In this document: one piece after another, positions 53,946 to 64,000 of the stretch | How positions within the stretch are numbered: position 1 is the stretch's first letter | Layout of the letters: every line of letters starts with the position of its first letter | Assembly (NCBI RefSeq): GCF_000151205.2 | Contig: NC_016051.1 | Span: 1,116,001-1,180,000, forward strand | Direction: 5' to 3' | DNA length: 64,000 nt | Origin: Thermococcus sp. AM4 | Lineage (GTDB): Archaea; Methanobacteriota_B; Thermococci; Thermococcales; Thermococcaceae | Made by a program: the position numbers and the translations under genes | The notes under the pieces: generated by a model | Told to the model about the DNA's origin: nothing | Seen by the model: only the letters and a program-made list of their open reading frames with translations | Databases searched by the model: none

Positions 53946-54713
53946 ATGAAGGTTAAGGTCTTCAACCTCGAAGGCGAGCCCGTTGAGGAGATAGAGCTCC
54001 CCAAGGTGTTCAGCACTCCCTTCAGGCCCGACCTCATCAGGAGGGCTGTCATCGCTTCCTGGACCCACAGGATACAGCCCCAGGGAAGGGACCCGCTCGC
54101 TGGAAAGAGACGCGTTACCGAGAACATCGGTAAGGGCCACGGAATGGCGAGGGTTGAGAGGATAAAGACCCCGCCGAGGTTCGCAGCGTTTGTTCCCTTC
54201 GCTCGCGGTGGAAGGAGAACCCACCCGCCGAAGGTCGAGAAGATAATCTGGGAGGACATCAACAAGAAGGAGCGCAGACTGGCTATAATGAGCGCCATAG
54301 CCGCAACCGCCAACCCGGACCTCGTGAAGGCGAGGGGACACGTCACCGACAACGTTCCGGCCTTCCCGCTGGTCGTCGTTGACGACCTTGAGAAGGTCTT
54401 CAAGACCGCCCAGACCAGGGAGATATTCAAGAAGCTCGGAATATGGGACGACATCGAGAGGGCCAAGAGGAACACCAAGATAAGGGCCGGAAAGGGCAAG
54501 ATGCGCGGAAGGAGGTATAAGAAGGCCAAAGGCCCGCTCATCGTCGTTGCCAAGAACGAGGGAATAGTCCAGGGAGCGAGGAACCACCCGGGCGTTGATG
54601 TGGTTACCGTTGACAACCTCGGCGTTGAGCTTCTCGCGCCCGGAACACACCCGGGAAGGCTTACGGTCTGGACTAAGGGCGCTATAGAGAGGCTTAGGGA
54701 GATCTACGGGTGA
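53946..54713 (+). CDS. rpl4: 50S ribosomal protein L4 (L1e)
   Basis: The product is 255 residues. [20 protein letters not shown] and the basic loop [20 protein letters not shown] identify the archaeal L4. The loop lines the exit tunnel. GAGGTGAGATAA precedes the ATG, ten bases after the L3 stop. Confidence 0.97.
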   Translation: MKVKVFNLEGEPVEEIELPKVFSTPFRPDLIRRAVIASWTHRIQPQGRDPLAGKRRVTENIGKGHGMARVERIKTPPRFAAFVPFARGGRRTHPPKVEKIIWEDINKKERRLAIMSAIAATANPDLVKARGHVTDNVPAFPLVVVDDLEKVFKTAQTREIFKKLGIWDDIERAKRNTKIRAGKGKMRGRRYKKAKGPLIVVAKNEGIVQGARNHPGVDVVTVDNLGVELLAPGTHPGRLTVWTKGAIERLREIYG

Positions 54714-54719
54714 TGAGAG

Positions 54720-54980
54720 ATGGACCCCTATAAGGTTATCATAAGGCCGCTCGTTACCGAAAAGGCCGTTTCGCTCATCGAGAAGGAGAACAAGCTCACC
54801 TTCATAGTGGACAGAAAGGCAACCAAGGCGGACATCAAGAGGGCCGTGGAAGAGATGTTCAACGTTAAAGTCGAGAAGGTCAACACCCTCATAACAATGA
54901 AGGGAGAGAAAAAGGCCTACGTCAAGCTCAAGCCCGAATACAACGCGAGTGAGATAGCCGCAAGGTTGGGATTGTTCTGA
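54720..54980 (+). CDS. rpl23: 50S ribosomal protein L23
   Basis: The product is 86 residues. [20 protein letters not shown] and the segment [20 protein letters not shown] are diagnostic. It lies at the tunnel exit and forms the docking site for signal recognition particle. It follows L4 by six bases. Confidence 0.97.
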   Translation: MDPYKVIIRPLVTEKAVSLIEKENKLTFIVDRKATKADIKRAVEEMFNVKVEKVNTLITMKGEKKAYVKLKPEYNASEIAARLGLF

Positions 54981-54991
54981 GGTGATGTGAG

Positions 54992-55711
54992 ATGGGAAAG
55001 AGTCTCATACAGCAGAGGAGGGGTAAGGGAACCACAACATTTCGCGCTCCCTCCCACCGCTATAGGGGAGCCGTTAAGTACGTTCCTCTCAACGTCGTGA
55101 AGGAGAAGACCCTCAGGGGAGTCGTCGAGGAGATCCTCCACGATCCCGGAAGGACTGCCCCGGTAGCTCGCGTTAAGTTCGAGGACGGAACCAAGAAGCT
55201 CATCCTCGCTCCGGAAGGGGTCCTCGTCGGCCAGGAAATCTACATCGGGCCAGAGGCTCCTGTGGCGATAGGCAACACCCTTCCGCTCTCCAAGATACCC
55301 GAGGGAACCTACGTCTACAACATCGAGGGCGTTCCCGGCGACGGTGGAAAGTACGTCAGAGCGGGCGGAACATACGCCCTCGTGGTTTCAAGGGAGAAGG
55401 AGAAGGTCATCGTTCAGCTTCCGAGCGGTGAGCTCAAGCAGTTCAAGCCCGAGTGCAGGGCAACCATAGGCGTCGTCGCCGGCGGTGGAAGGCTTGAGAA
55501 GCCAATAGTCAAGGCCGGTAAGGCCTACTACATCGCCAAAGCTCGCAACAGGTTCTGGCCCAAGCCGAGGGGTGTCAAGATGAACGCCGTCAACCACCCG
55601 CACGGTGGTAAGGAGCACCACATCGGCAGGCCGAGCACCGTTTCCCGTAGAGCCCCGCCCGGAAGGAAGGTCGGTCACATAGCCGCGAGAAGAACGGGTA
55701 GGAGGAAGTGA
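54992..55711 (+). CDS. rpl2: 50S ribosomal protein L2
   Basis: The product is 239 residues. It has the N-terminal [20 protein letters not shown] and the C-terminal block [20 protein letters not shown], whose histidine is important for subunit association and peptidyl transfer. GAGGTGATGTGAG precedes the ATG. Its stop is three bases before the S19 ATG. Confidence 0.97.
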   Translation: MGKSLIQQRRGKGTTTFRAPSHRYRGAVKYVPLNVVKEKTLRGVVEEILHDPGRTAPVARVKFEDGTKKLILAPEGVLVGQEIYIGPEAPVAIGNTLPLSKIPEGTYVYNIEGVPGDGGKYVRAGGTYALVVSREKEKVIVQLPSGELKQFKPECRATIGVVAGGGRLEKPIVKAGKAYYIAKARNRFWPKPRGVKMNAVNHPHGGKEHHIGRPSTVSRRAPPGRKVGHIAARRTGRRK

Positions 55712-55713
55712 AG

Positions 55714-56115
55714 ATGGCGAGAAAGAAGGAGTTTAGGTATAGGGGTTACACGCTCGATGAACTGCTCAACATGTCCCTTGAGGAGTTCGCCAAGCTCCTC
55801 CCGAGCAGGCAGAGGAGGAGCCTCAAGCGCGGCCTTTCCCCGGAGCAGAAGAAGCTCCTCAGGAAGATCAGGCTCGCCAAGAAGGGCAAGTACAGCAAGC
55901 CGATAAGGACGCACAGCAGGGACATGATAGTCCTCCCCGAGATGGTCGGGATTACGATTCACGTCTACAACGGCAAGGAGTTCGTGCCAATCGAGATAAA
56001 GCCCGAGATGATCGGCCACTACCTCGGTGAGTTCGCCCTCACGAGGAAGATAGTCCAGCACGGCTCACCGGGTGTCGGAGCTACCAGGTCCTCGATGTTC
56101 GTGGCGGTCAAGTGA
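55714..56115 (+). CDS. rps19: 30S ribosomal protein S19
   Basis: The product is 133 residues from ATG 55714; the GTG two codons earlier overlaps the L2 stop. [19 protein letters not shown] and [20 protein letters not shown] are the S19 signature. It is a head protein of the small subunit near the A site. GGAGGAAGTGAAG gives its ribosome site. Confidence 0.96.
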   Translation: MARKKEFRYRGYTLDELLNMSLEEFAKLLPSRQRRSLKRGLSPEQKKLLRKIRLAKKGKYSKPIRTHSRDMIVLPEMVGITIHVYNGKEFVPIEIKPEMIGHYLGEFALTRKIVQHGSPGVGATRSSMFVAVK

Positions 56116-56125
56116 GGTGGTATAG

Positions 56126-56596
56126 ATGAGCAGGGGCAGGTTTTCCTACTCATTCCAAAATTTTGACCCCGAGAGGATGGCCAGAGCGAGCGGAAGAGAC
56201 CTCAGGATTTCCCCCAAGCACAGCGTCGAGCTCCTCAGGGAGATAAGGGGCATGATGCTCAACGACGCCCTTCGCTACCTCGACGACGTCATAGCAAAGA
56301 GAAGGCCCGTTCCCATGAAGCGCTTCAACGACAGCCAGGGGCACAAGCCGGGCAAGGGCTTCGGTCCCGGTCGCTATCCGGTCAAGGTCGCCAAGGCCGT
56401 CAAGAAGATACTCCTCAACGCCAAGAACAACGCCGAGCAGAAGGGCCTCGACGTTGACAGGCTCAAGATAATCCACGCGGCAGCTCACAGGGGTCCGGTC
56501 CTCAGGGGCTACATCCCGAGGGCCTTCGGAAGGGCCACGCCCTTCAACGAGCAGACCACCCACATAGAGATAGTCGTCGAGGAGATTAGGAGGTGA
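56126..56596 (+). CDS. rpl22: 50S ribosomal protein L22
   Basis: The product is 156 residues. [39 protein letters not shown] and THIEIVVEE mark the archaeal L22 (eukaryotic uL22). Its hairpin reaches into the exit tunnel. It overlaps the S3 region by a few bases depending on the S3 start. Confidence 0.96.
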   Translation: MSRGRFSYSFQNFDPERMARASGRDLRISPKHSVELLREIRGMMLNDALRYLDDVIAKRRPVPMKRFNDSQGHKPGKGFGPGRYPVKVAKAVKKILLNAKNNAEQKGLDVDRLKIIHAAAHRGPVLRGYIPRAFGRATPFNEQTTHIEIVVEEIRR

Positions 56597-56601
56597 GACC
56601 T

Positions 56602-57231
56602 TTGGCAATCGAGAGGTACTTCATCAAGGAAGGCGTTAAGGAGATGCTCATCGACGAGTACCTTGAGAAGGAACTCAGGAGAGCGGGCTACGGTGGAATA
56701 GACATCAAGAAGACCCCCCTCGGAACCAAGGTTATAATCTTTGCAGCGAGCCCCGGCTACGTCATCGGAAGGGGTGGAAGGAGAATAAGAGAGCTCACCA
56801 GAATCCTTGAGAGGCAGTTCGGCCTTGAGAACCCCCAGATCGAGGTCGAAGAGATCAAGAACCCCTACCTCAACGCCAAGGTTCAGGCGGTAAGGCTTGC
56901 CCAGGCCCTCGAGAGGGGAATCCACTTCAGGAGGGCAGCTTACTCAGCGATCAGGGCCATCATGAGGAACGGAGCGAGGGGTGTTGAGATTCGCTTGAGC
57001 GGAAAGCTCACCGGCGAAAGAGCGAAAAGCGTCAGGTTTTATCAGGGCTACCTTGCCAAGGTCGGCAACCCGGCCGAGACCCTCGTCAGCAAGGGCTACG
57101 CTCAGGCCCTGCTCAAGCTCGGCGTCATAGGCGTTAAGGTCGCCATAATGCCGCCCGAGGCCAGGTTGCCTGATGAGATCGAGGTCAAGGAGATAGTCGA
57201 GGAAGAGGTGAGCACCAATGAAGCCCAGTGA
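56602..57231 (+). CDS. rps3: 30S ribosomal protein S3
   Basis: The product is 209 residues. TTG 56602 gives [11 protein letters not shown], the start used by relatives, and GAGGTGAGACC lies before it; GTG 56593 would overlap L22. The KH domain has [20 protein letters not shown], and the C-terminal half [20 protein letters not shown]. It lies at the mRNA entrance. Its end overlaps L29 by 14 bases. Confidence 0.96.
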   Translation: MAIERYFIKEGVKEMLIDEYLEKELRRAGYGGIDIKKTPLGTKVIIFAASPGYVIGRGGRRIRELTRILERQFGLENPQIEVEEIKNPYLNAKVQAVRLAQALERGIHFRRAAYSAIRAIMRNGARGVEIRLSGKLTGERAKSVRFYQGYLAKVGNPAETLVSKGYAQALLKLGVIGVKVAIMPPEARLPDEIEVKEIVEEEVSTNEAQ

Positions 57232-57418
57232 GATTAGGGAGATGACCATTGAGGAGATAGATGAGAAGATAAGGCAGCTCCGCCTCGAGCTCGCCAAAGA
57301 GAGGGGTATGCTCACCATGGGGACCTCCACCGAGAACCCCATGGTAATAAGGAACCTCAGGCGCGACATTGCGCGCCTGCTTACCATAAAGAAGGAGAAG
57401 CTTAGGGAGAAAAGGTGA
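57218..57418 (+). CDS. rpl29: 50S ribosomal protein L29
   Basis: The product is 66 residues, two long helices: [20 protein letters not shown] and [19 protein letters not shown]. It sits by the tunnel exit next to L23. The ATG overlaps the end of S3, with GAGGTGAGCACCA before it. Confidence 0.96.
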   Translation: MKPSEIREMTIEEIDEKIRQLRLELAKERGMLTMGTSTENPMVIRNLRRDIARLLTIKKEKLREKR

Positions 57419-57424
57419 GGTTAG

Positions 57425-57721
57425 GTGCCGAGGATTGTGAACCCTCTGGATGAGATGCTCTTTAAGGAGGTACTCAAGGAGCAGCAGAGGATTAGGGTCT
57501 ACATCGAGAGGGCCCGCTACGGAAAGCTTAAGACCATAATCGAGGGCATAGACGAGAAGGAGTTCGATCTCGAGGAGATAGCAAAGAAGCTGAAGGCGAA
57601 GCTGGCATGCGGCGGAACCGTAAAGAAGGGAAGGATAGAGCTCCAGGGCGACCACAGGGACCGTATCAGGAAGTTGCTCGCAGACCTTGGATTTTCCGAG
57701 GAGCTCATAGAGGTCGAGTGA
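57425..57721 (+). CDS. SUI1/eIF1 family translation initiation factor
   Basis: The product is 98 residues from GTG 57425, with GAGGTTAG before it. [40 protein letters not shown] and [15 protein letters not shown] match aIF1. It helps select the start codon on the small subunit. The stop overlaps the start of the RNase P gene (GTGA). Confidence 0.93.
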   Translation: MPRIVNPLDEMLFKEVLKEQQRIRVYIERARYGKLKTIIEGIDEKEFDLEEIAKKLKAKLACGGTVKKGRIELQGDHRDRIRKLLADLGFSEELIEVE

Positions 57722-57987
57722 CGCGGAAAAACATACTCTGGCACGAACTCATAGGCCTCAAAGCAAAGATTATAAGGGCATCTCATCCAGAGCTGGTCGG
57801 CATCGAGGGCTACGTCCTTGATGAAACCCGTAACACTCTCACAATAGTTGGAGATAGGGTCTGGACCGTTCCTAAGGACGTGGTCGAGATCGAGTTTGAA
57901 ACGGCCGCCGGCGAAAGGGTTAGAGTTGATGGAAGGAACCTGGTGGGAAGACCTGAGATGAGGTTGAAGAAGAGGTGGCGGAAATGA
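57718..57987 (+). CDS. rnp1: Ribonuclease P protein component 1 (Rpp29/Pop4)
   Basis: The product is 89 residues if GTG 57718 is used, overlapping the SUI1 stop. ATG 57607 would add 37 residues read out of frame through SUI1; some Pyrococcus entries use that longer form. The Sm-like barrel shows [34 protein letters not shown] and [17 protein letters not shown], with [14 protein letters not shown] at the end. It is an RNase P subunit that matures tRNA 5' ends. Confidence 0.92.
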   Translation: MTRKNILWHELIGLKAKIIRASHPELVGIEGYVLDETRNTLTIVGDRVWTVPKDVVEIEFETAAGERVRVDGRNLVGRPEMRLKKRWRK

Positions 57988-58328
57988 GAGAGATCGGATT
58001 GAGGGTTCAGCCTCCCGCTGAGGTGTGTAACGATCCCAAGTGCCCCTGGCACGGGAACCTCAAAATCCACGGGAGATACTTCGAGGGTATAGTCGTCAGC
58101 GACAAGGGCAAGAAGACGGTCGTCGTCGAGAGGAGGCACTACAAGTACCTCAAGAAATACGAGCGTTACGAGCTCAGGAGGAGCAAGGTCCACGCCCACA
58201 ACCCGGAGTGCATCAACGCAAAAACCGGCGACAAGGTCCTCATAGCCGAGACCAGGCCGATAAGCAAGACGAAGAGCTTCGTCGTCGTTGCGGTCCTTGA
58301 GAGGGCCGAGAGAGCGGAGGGGGTGTGA
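57984..58328 (+). CDS. rps17: 30S ribosomal protein S17
   Basis: The product is 114 residues from ATG 57984, with GAGGTGGCGGAA upstream. [39 protein letters not shown] and [18 protein letters not shown] are characteristic, as is the N-terminal [10 protein letters not shown] extension. Its start overlaps the RNase P gene by four bases. Confidence 0.96.
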   Translation: MREIGLRVQPPAEVCNDPKCPWHGNLKIHGRYFEGIVVSDKGKKTVVVERRHYKYLKKYERYELRRSKVHAHNPECINAKTGDKVLIAETRPISKTKSFVVVAVLERAERAEGV

Positions 58329-58331
58329 GGT

Positions 58332-58757
58332 ATGGCCAAGAAGGGTGCCGGTGCGACCAGGGGAGTTAGCCCCGTCAGGCCAACTCGCGCTCTTCCGGTG
58401 GGGGCCTACCTCAAGGTCGCCGACAACAGCGGTGCCAAGGTCATCCAGATAATCGGCGTCGTTGGCTACAAGGGAACCAGGAGGAGGCTTGCCTCCGCTG
58501 GCGTTGGGGACATGGTCGTTGCGACCGTCAAGAAGGGAAGGCCTGACATAAGGCACCAGGTCGTTAGAGCGGTTGTCGTCAGGCAGAGGAAGGAGTACAG
58601 AAGGCTCGACGGCATGCGCGTCAAGTTCGAGGACAACGCAGCCGCTATAGTAACTCCCGAAGGCGTCCCGAGGGGAACCGAGATCAGGGGTGCCATAGCT
58701 AGAGAAGCCGCCGAGCGGTGGGTAAGGCTCGGCAGCATAGCGAGCATAGTTTTGTGA
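58332..58757 (+). CDS. rpl14: 50S ribosomal protein L14
   Basis: The product is 141 residues. [40 protein letters not shown] and GSIASIVL at the end identify archaeal L14. It makes an intersubunit bridge. It follows S17 by three bases, with GGTGTGAGGT before the ATG. Confidence 0.97.
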   Translation: MAKKGAGATRGVSPVRPTRALPVGAYLKVADNSGAKVIQIIGVVGYKGTRRRLASAGVGDMVVATVKKGRPDIRHQVVRAVVVRQRKEYRRLDGMRVKFEDNAAAIVTPEGVPRGTEIRGAIAREAAERWVRLGSIASIVL

Positions 58758-58767
58758 GGTGAGAGTT

Positions 58768-59133
58768 ATGAAGCTTGACATGAAGCAGCCGAGAAAGCAG
58801 AGGAAGTTCCTCTACAACGCTCCCCTTCACCTGAGGCAGAAGATAATGAGCGCGACCCTCAGCGAGGAGCTCCGCGAGAAGTACGGCGTCAGGAACCTTC
58901 CGATCAGGGAGGGGGACAAGGTAAAGGTCATGCGCGGCGACTTCAAGGGCAAGGAAGGGAAGGTCGTCGAGGTCGACCTCAAGAGGTACAGGATCCACGT
59001 TGAGGGAGTCACCATGACCAAAACCGACGGGACCGAGGTTTTCTACCCGCTCCACCCGTCGAACGTTATGATAATCGAGCTCAACCTCGATGATGAGGAG
59101 AGGAAGAAGATAATCGAGAGGAGGGCTGGCTGA
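58768..59133 (+). CDS. rpl24: 50S ribosomal protein L24
   Basis: The product is 121 residues from ATG 58768, with GAGGTGAGAGTT before it. The KOW motif is in [20 protein letters not shown], and [20 protein letters not shown] is the normal N-terminus. It starts assembly of the large subunit. Its stop overlaps the S4e ATG (TGATG). Confidence 0.96.
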   Translation: MKLDMKQPRKQRKFLYNAPLHLRQKIMSATLSEELREKYGVRNLPIREGDKVKVMRGDFKGKEGKVVEVDLKRYRIHVEGVTMTKTDGTEVFYPLHPSNVMIIELNLDDEERKKIIERRAG

Positions 59134-59864
59134 TGGCGAGGAAAGGCGCGAAGAGGCACCTTAAGAGACTTGCCGCTCCAACTTCCTGGTACATTCACAG
59201 GAAGGCCTACAAGTGGGCCGTTCGCCCGAGTCCGGGCCCGCACAACATGCAGACGTCGATTCCGCTCCTCTACATAGTCAGGGACTACCTGGGCTACGCA
59301 AAGACCGCTAGAGAGGCGAGGAAGATCCTCAACGAGGGCAAGATCCTCGTTGACGGTCGCGTTAGGAAGGACTACAAGTTCCCGGTTGGAATCATGGACG
59401 TCGTCTCAATCCCCGAGACCGGCGAGCACTACCGCGTTCTGCCCAACAGGATCGGCAAGCTCATACTCCACCCGATAAGCGAGGAAGAGGCAAAGCTCAA
59501 GCCCTTCAGGATCAACAACAAGAGGATGGTCAAGGGGGCTAAAGTTCAGCTCAACCTCCACGACGGGAGCAACCACCTCGTGAGCCTCGCCGAGAAGGAC
59601 AGCTTCAAGACATCGTACACGATCATCATGAAGGTGCCAGAGAGGGAGATCGTCGAGGTCATACCCTTCGAGGTCGGTGCCTACGTCTTCGTTACCCAGG
59701 GTAAGAACGTCGCCAGAAAGGGAAGGATCGTCGAGGTCAGGCACTTCCCGATGGGCTGGCCCGACGTCGTCACCATCGAGGACGAGAGCGGGGAGAAGTT
59801 CGACACCCTGAAGGAGTACGCCTTCGTCGTTGGTAAGGAGAAGCCGGAGATTTCCCTTCCGTGA
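59133..59864 (+). CDS. rps4e: 30S ribosomal protein S4e
   Basis: The product is 243 residues. [20 protein letters not shown], the S4-type segment [20 protein letters not shown] and the KOW-like [20 protein letters not shown] are present. This protein is specific to archaea and eukaryotes. It overlaps the L24 stop by one base. Confidence 0.97.
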   Translation: MARKGAKRHLKRLAAPTSWYIHRKAYKWAVRPSPGPHNMQTSIPLLYIVRDYLGYAKTAREARKILNEGKILVDGRVRKDYKFPVGIMDVVSIPETGEHYRVLPNRIGKLILHPISEEEAKLKPFRINNKRMVKGAKVQLNLHDGSNHLVSLAEKDSFKTSYTIIMKVPEREIVEVIPFEVGAYVFVTQGKNVARKGRIVEVRHFPMGWPDVVTIEDESGEKFDTLKEYAFVVGKEKPEISLP

Positions 59865-59875
59865 GGTGAGATGAG

Positions 59876-60427
59876 ATGCAGATCAACAGAGAGGCTATCC
59901 TTGCAGACTGGGAAGCTCACCCTATGAGGAGGCCGAGGATAGCTAAGCTTACCATAAACATCGGCGTCGGCGAGAGCGGTGAGCGCTTAACCAAGGCCGA
60001 AAAGATGCTCGAGCAGCTCGTCGGCCAGAAGCCGATAAGGAGGCGCGCGAAGCAGACCAACAGGGACTTCGGAATCAGGCGCGGTGAGCCGATAGCGGTC
60101 AAAGTTACACTCCGCGGCAAGAAGGCCTACGAGATGCTCGACAGACTTTTGGAGGCCGTTGACAGGAAGCTCAGCGTCGGCAACTTCGACGAGCACGGGA
60201 ACTTCTGCTTTGGAATCCAGGAGCACATCAACATACCGGGCGTCGAGTACGACCCCGAGATAGGTATCTTCGGTATGGACGTCTGCGTCACCCTTGAGAG
60301 GCCCGGCTTTAGGGTCGCCAAGAGGAAGAGGCAGAGGAGAAAGATACCGGCCAAGCACAAGCTGACGAAGGAAGAGGGTATAGTCTTCGCTATTGAGGAG
60401 TTCAAGGTCAACGTGGAGGGATTGTGA
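59876..60427 (+). CDS. rpl5: 50S ribosomal protein L5
   Basis: The product is 183 residues. [40 protein letters not shown] and [20 protein letters not shown] are diagnostic. It binds 5S rRNA and contacts the P-site tRNA. GAGGTGAGATGAG precedes the ATG. Confidence 0.97.
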
Positions 60428-60428
60428 G

Positions 60429-60599
60429 ATGGCGAAGGCCGATTACAACAAGAGGAAGCCGAGGAAGTTTGGTAAGGGAGCGAGAAGGTGCATGCGCTGC
60501 GGCCAGTACGGCCCGATAATCAGGATCCACGGCCTGATGCTCTGCAGGCACTGCTTCCGCGAGGTCGCTCCAAAGCTCGGCTTCAAGAAGTATGAGTGA
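60429..60599 (+). CDS. rps14: 30S ribosomal protein S14, zinc-binding type
   Basis: The product is 56 residues from ATG 60429. The zinc finger is [20 protein letters not shown] plus HC, with all four Cys kept. It is a head protein of the small subunit. It starts one base after the L5 stop; the in-frame ORF upstream lies inside L5 and is not used. Confidence 0.96.
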
Positions 60600-60610
60600 G
60601 GTGAGAGGAG

Positions 60611-61003
60611 ATGACTCTGCTTGACCCACTTGCGAACGCTCTCTCCCACATAACCAACAGCGAGAGGGTTGGAAAGAAGGAAGTCTACATAAAGCCCGCC
60701 TCGAAGCTCATCGGCGAGGTCCTCAGGGTTATGCAGGAGAACGGCTACATCGGCGAGTTCGAGTTCATAGACGACGGAAGGGCAGGCATTTACAGGGTTC
60801 AGCTCATAGGCAAGATAAACAAGGCGGGAGCGATTAAGCCGAGGTTCCCTGTCAAGGCGAGGAACTACGAGTACTGGGAGAAGAGGTTCCTTCCGGCCTT
60901 CGAGTTCGGAATCCTCATTGTCTCGACCTCCCAGGGCGTTATGACCCACAAGGAGGCCCGTGAGAGGGGCATCGGCGGAAGGCTGATAGCCTACGTCTAC
61001 TGA
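60611..61003 (+). CDS. rps8: 30S ribosomal protein S8
   Basis: The product is 130 residues. [40 protein letters not shown] and [20 protein letters not shown] are the S8 signature. It binds the central domain of 16S rRNA and is a candidate for autogenous control of this operon. GAGGTGAGAGG precedes the ATG. Confidence 0.97.
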   Translation: MTLLDPLANALSHITNSERVGKKEVYIKPASKLIGEVLRVMQENGYIGEFEFIDDGRAGIYRVQLIGKINKAGAIKPRFPVKARNYEYWEKRFLPAFEFGILIVSTSQGVMTHKEARERGIGGRLIAYVY

Positions 61004-61013
61004 GGTGAGAGCG

Positions 61014-61568
61014 ATGCCGATAGACGCGTGGATAAGGGAAGAGGTTGAGATCCCAGAGGGAGTCGAGGTCACCGTCGAGGGGAACACCGTCAAGGTCAAG
61101 GGGCCCAAGGGAGAGCTCGAGAGGGAGCTCAAGTACCCGGGCGTTAAGATATTCACCGAGGACGGCAAGGTCGTTGTTTACAAGGAGTTTCCGAAGAAGA
61201 AGGACATCGCCATCGCCAGAACCTTCAAGGCCCACATAGCCAACATGATTAAAGGCGTCACCGAGGGCTTCACCTACAAGCTCAAGGTCGTTTACAGCCA
61301 CTTCCCGGTCACCGTCAAAGTCCAGGGCGACGAGGTCGTCATCGAGAACTTCCTCGGTGAGAAGAACCCGAGGAGGGCCAAGATCCTTCCGGGCGTTACG
61401 GTAAAGGTTCGCGGTCAGGAGATAACCGTCGAGGGCATAGACAAAGAGAAGGTTGGTCAGACGGCCGCGAATATCGAGCAGGCCACGAGGATAACGAAGT
61501 GGGACAGGCGTGTCTTCCAGGATGGTATTTACATAGTTGAGAAGGCTGGCAAGCCGATAAAGTTCTGA
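61014..61568 (+). CDS. rpl6: 50S ribosomal protein L6
   Basis: The product is 184 residues from ATG 61014, with GAGGTGAGAGCG before it. [20 protein letters not shown] and [20 protein letters not shown] are the two related halves of the protein. It lies at the factor-binding side of the large subunit. Confidence 0.96.
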   Translation: MPIDAWIREEVEIPEGVEVTVEGNTVKVKGPKGELERELKYPGVKIFTEDGKVVVYKEFPKKKDIAIARTFKAHIANMIKGVTEGFTYKLKVVYSHFPVTVKVQGDEVVIENFLGEKNPRRAKILPGVTVKVRGQEITVEGIDKEKVGQTAANIEQATRITKWDRRVFQDGIYIVEKAGKPIKF

Positions 61569-61578
61569 GGTGTGAGAA

Positions 61579-61962
61579 ATGGACGAGAAGGCGAGACTCC
61601 TTAGGGTGAGGGCCAGGCTCAAGAGGAAGAAGCCCAAGTTCCTCCGTCAGGAGTGGTGGAGGTTCCCGAAGTTCAAGAACGACCCCAAGTGGAGAAGGCC
61701 CAAGGGAATCGACAGCAAGATGAGGCTCAAGAAGAAGGGCAAGCCCCGCTCACCGAGCATAGGCTGGAGCTCACCTAAAGCTGTCCGCGGGCTTCACCCG
61801 AGCGGTTACGAGGAAGTCCTCGTTCACAACGTCAAGGAGCTCGAGGCAATAGACCCGACCAGGCAGGCAGCGAGGATAGCTGGAACCGTCGGCGCGAGGA
61901 AGAGAGAACTGATAATCGCGAGGGCCAGGGAGCTCGGAATTAAGGTCCTCAACGCGAGGTGA
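61579..61962 (+). CDS. rpl32e: 50S ribosomal protein L32e
   Basis: The product is 127 residues. [40 protein letters not shown] and [15 protein letters not shown] identify it. It is archaeal/eukaryotic only. Its stop overlaps the upstream GTG of L19e, and GAGGTGTGAGAA lies before its own ATG. Confidence 0.97.
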   Translation: MDEKARLLRVRARLKRKKPKFLRQEWWRFPKFKNDPKWRRPKGIDSKMRLKKKGKPRSPSIGWSSPKAVRGLHPSGYEEVLVHNVKELEAIDPTRQAARIAGTVGARKRELIIARARELGIKVLNAR

Positions 61963-61967
61963 TGCTC

Positions 61968-62414
61968 ATGCTTAAGATGCAGAGAAGAATTGCCGCCGAG
62001 ATTTTGAAGTGCGGTGAGAACAGGATCTGGATCGACCCCGAGAGGATTGATGACGTTGCCGCTGCAATAACGAGGGAGGACATAAAGAGGCTCATCCACG
62101 ACGGCGTCATCAAGAAGAAGCCCATCAAGGGCCAGAGCAGGGCCAGGGCGAGGGCCTTCCACGAGGCGAGGAAGAAAGGAAGACACAGGGGTCCCGGAAG
62201 CAGGAAGGGCAAGAAGACCGCCAGGATGGGCAAGAAGGAGCGCTGGATGATGACCATAAGGGCCCTCAGGAAGGAACTTAGAAAGCTCAAGGCCGAGGGC
62301 AAGCTCGACGCCCACACCTACAGGAGGCTCTACATCAGGGCCAAGGGCGGCCAGTTCAAGAACAAGAGGCAGCTCTACCTGTTCATGCAGGAGCACGGCA
62401 TCTTGAAGGAGTGA
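61968..62414 (+). CDS. rpl19e: 50S ribosomal protein L19e
   Basis: The product is 148 residues from ATG 61968, the start giving [19 protein letters not shown] 61959 and an ATG just after overlap L32e. [20 protein letters not shown] and the basic [19 protein letters not shown] segment are typical. GAGGTGATGCTC is the ribosome site. Confidence 0.95.
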   Translation: MLKMQRRIAAEILKCGENRIWIDPERIDDVAAAITREDIKRLIHDGVIKKKPIKGQSRARARAFHEARKKGRHRGPGSRKGKKTARMGKKERWMMTIRALRKELRKLKAEGKLDAHTYRRLYIRAKGGQFKNKRQLYLFMQEHGILKE

Positions 62415-62424
62415 GGTGAGATAA

Positions 62425-63030
62425 ATGGCGAGAGGACCAAGGTATAGGGTTCCCTTCAGGAGGAGGAGAGAGGGTAAGACCAACTACCACAAGAGGCTCA
62501 AGCTCCTCAAGAGCAAGAAGCCGAGGCTCGTCGTGAGGAAGACCCTCAACCACCACATAGCGCAGATTATAGTCTACGACCCGAAGGGCGACAGGACTAT
62601 AGTTTCCGCCCACACCAGGGAGCTCATCAGGGACTTCGGCTGGAAGGGCCACACCGGAAACACCCCGAGCGCCTACCTCCTCGGACTGCTCATCGGTTAC
62701 AAGGCGAAGCAGGCCGGCGTTGAGGAGGCCATACTCGACATAGGCCTTCACCCGCCGACCAGGGGAAGCTCAATATTCGCCGTCCTCAAGGGAGCCGTTG
62801 ACGCGGGCTTAAACGTCCCGCACAGCGAGGAGATATTCCCTGAGGACTACAGGATAAGGGGCGAGCACGTTGCAAACTACGCCAAGGCCCTCAAGGAGGA
62901 GGACGAGACCCTTTACAGGAAGCAGTTTGGTGGCTACCTCGTCAAGGGCCTTGAGCCCGAGAAGCTGCCGGAGCACTTTGAAGAGGTTAAGGCCAAGATA
63001 ATCGAGAAGTTTGAGGGGGCGAGAGAATGA
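62425..63030 (+). CDS. rpl18: 50S ribosomal protein L18
   Basis: The product is 201 residues. [39 protein letters not shown] and [19 protein letters not shown] match archaeal L18/eukaryotic L5. It binds 5S rRNA. Its stop overlaps the S5 start (ATGA at 63027). Confidence 0.97.
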   Translation: MARGPRYRVPFRRRREGKTNYHKRLKLLKSKKPRLVVRKTLNHHIAQIIVYDPKGDRTIVSAHTRELIRDFGWKGHTGNTPSAYLLGLLIGYKAKQAGVEEAILDIGLHPPTRGSSIFAVLKGAVDAGLNVPHSEEIFPEDYRIRGEHVANYAKALKEEDETLYRKQFGGYLVKGLEPEKLPEHFEEVKAKIIEKFEGARE

Positions 63031-63734
63031 GCGACCCGAGAGAGATTGCCCAGAGGGTTCTTGAGGAGTGGGAGCCCAAAACGAAACTCGGCAAGCTTGT
63101 GAAGGAGGGCCAGATAACTGACATTCACGAGATATTCAGGAAGGGTTACCAGATAAAGGAGCCCGAGATAGTTGACGTCCTCCTTCCCGAGACCAACCTC
63201 AGGGAAAACCAGGAAGTGCTCGACATCGCTCTCACCGTCAGAATGACCGACAGCGGCAGGAGGATTCGCTTCCGCGTTCTTGCCGCTGTTGGCAACAGGG
63301 ACGGCTACGTCGGCCTCGGAATCGGCCACGGAAGGGAAGTCGGCATAGCCATCAGGAAGGCCATCAGCTACGCCAAGATGAACATCATCGAGATCAAGCG
63401 CGGTTGCGGTTCATGGGAGTGCAGGTGCAGGAGGCCACACTCGATTCCGTTCGCCGTCGAGGGCAAAGAGGGTAGCGTCCGCGTCAAGCTCATGCCCGGA
63501 CCGCGTGGTCTCGGACTCGTCATAGGTGACGTCGGCAAGAAGATACTGAGCCTGGCTGGCGTTCAGGACGTCTGGTCCCAGACCCTCGGTGAGACGAGGA
63601 CAACGGTTAACTTCGCCAAGGCAGTTTTCAACGCCCTCTACAACACCAACCGCGTCGCCATACAGCCCGGTATGGAGGAGAAGTACGGTATCGTCGTTGG
63701 CAGGGCGATGCCCCAGAGCTTCACCCTTGAGTGA
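63027..63734 (+). CDS. rps5: 30S ribosomal protein S5
   Basis: The product is 235 residues. [40 protein letters not shown] and [20 protein letters not shown] are the archaeal S5 (eukaryotic S2) features. It shapes the mRNA entry and decoding accuracy. GGGGGCGAGAGA precedes the ATG. Confidence 0.97.
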   Translation: MSDPREIAQRVLEEWEPKTKLGKLVKEGQITDIHEIFRKGYQIKEPEIVDVLLPETNLRENQEVLDIALTVRMTDSGRRIRFRVLAAVGNRDGYVGLGIGHGREVGIAIRKAISYAKMNIIEIKRGCGSWECRCRRPHSIPFAVEGKEGSVRVKLMPGPRGLGLVIGDVGKKILSLAGVQDVWSQTLGETRTTVNFAKAVFNALYNTNRVAIQPGMEEKYGIVVGRAMPQSFTLE

Positions 63735-63745
63735 GGTGAGAGAAG

Positions 63746-64000
63746 ATGGCAAAGCTTGCACTCATAAGGCTTAGGAGCGGGATTAGGGCGAGGGGAGAAG
63801 TGAGGGACACCCTCGCCATGCTTCGCCTTCACAGGATTAACCACCTCGTCATAGTCGACGACAACCCGAGCTACCGCGGAATGATACAGAAGGTCAAGGA
63901 CTACATCACCTGGGGCGAGATAGACAAAGAAACTCTCGTCAAGCTCCTCAGGAAGAGGGGCAGGCTCGTCGGCAACAAGCCGATTACCGACGAGTACGTC
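63746..64000 (+). CDS. rpl30: 50S ribosomal protein L30 (3' end outside window)
   Basis: Eighty-five codons are visible from ATG 63746, which follows [53 protein letters not shown] and [18 protein letters not shown] identify the archaeal long form of L30, related to eukaryotic L7. The gene continues past the right edge. Confidence 0.96.
   Translation, partial: MAKLALIRLRSGIRARGEVRDTLAMLRLHRINHLVIVDDNPSYRGMIQKVKDYITWGEIDKETLVKLLRKRGRLVGNKPITDEYV

Noticed and set aside
52925-54616. Open frame of 563 codons on the minus strand
   Set aside because: It is the shadow of L3 and L4; high-GC codon bias leaves the opposite strand open.
1-64000. CRISPR arrays
   Set aside because: No regularly spaced direct repeats of the usual 24-37 bases were seen anywhere in the window.

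Overview
The window is chromosomal DNA of a hyperthermophilic archaeon of the order Thermococcales, most likely a Thermococcus. The evidence is the archaeal S10/spc ribosomal-protein order, archaeal BRE/TATA promoters and GGTGA-type ribosome binding sites. Lineage-typical genes agree: a fused HPS-PHI, a glyoxylate reductase of the Thermococcus type, CGP-CTERM surface proteins, and the di-myo-inositol phosphate (DIP) genes found in organisms growing near or above 80 C. I cannot name the species. Genes are tightly packed, with many ATGA or TGATG overlaps. I see no tRNA, rRNA, CRISPR array, integrase or transposase.

Region 1-15.7 kb. A truncated lipoprotein gene runs off the left edge, followed by an L-fucose-isomerase-like gene and a TAXI-type TRAP transporter operon (binding protein, DUF1850 protein, fused permease). 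Then come HPS-PHI, a short FtsZ-like protein without the tubulin G-box, and a chain of HAD hydrolase, a 59-residue protein, a DUF4392 protein and an HD hydrolase. A KH-domain NusA-like gene, a PIN toxin/antitoxin pair, aspS, a large anchored surface protein and pth2 follow.

Region 15.7-31.6 kb. An AAA ATPase/TOPRIM-like gene pair sits between pth2 and truD and looks like a defence module. The conserved block rpl7ae-rps28e-rpl24e is separated from ndk and infB by an AT-rich islet of about 8 kb (19.75-28.0 kb). The islet carries secreted proteins of unknown function, three tandem paralogues with a WP..C motif, two of them linked to CGP-CTERM anchors, and an ABC transporter. Two of its genes are frameshifted (one at a T10 run in the signal peptide, one just before the CGP-CTERM anchor) and one paralogue is truncated. 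This is the most unusual part of the window.

Region 31.6-49.7 kb. Mixed metabolism: a TrmA-type RNA methyltransferase, gyaR, a PfkB kinase, a QueD/PTPS-family enzyme, a Nudix hydrolase, an 851-residue lipoprotein behind a strong 5' hairpin, dph6, and the DIP pair (IPCT-DIPPS and inositol-1-phosphate synthase). pyrF and ribL follow. The reverse strand then carries a division/segregation cluster: ribbon-helix-helix regulator, ftsZ, a ParA ATPase and a small basic partner.

Region 49.7-64 kb. Cgi121 (KEOPS), an aminotransferase, a half-size Gdt1/TMEM165 protein and a small membrane protein precede the ribosomal superoperon. That runs: SPOUT methyltransferase, L3, L4, L23, L2, S19, L22, S3, L29, SUI1, Rpp29, S17, L14, L24, S4e, L5, S14, S8, L6, L32e, L19e, L18, S5 and L30, the last cut by the right edge.
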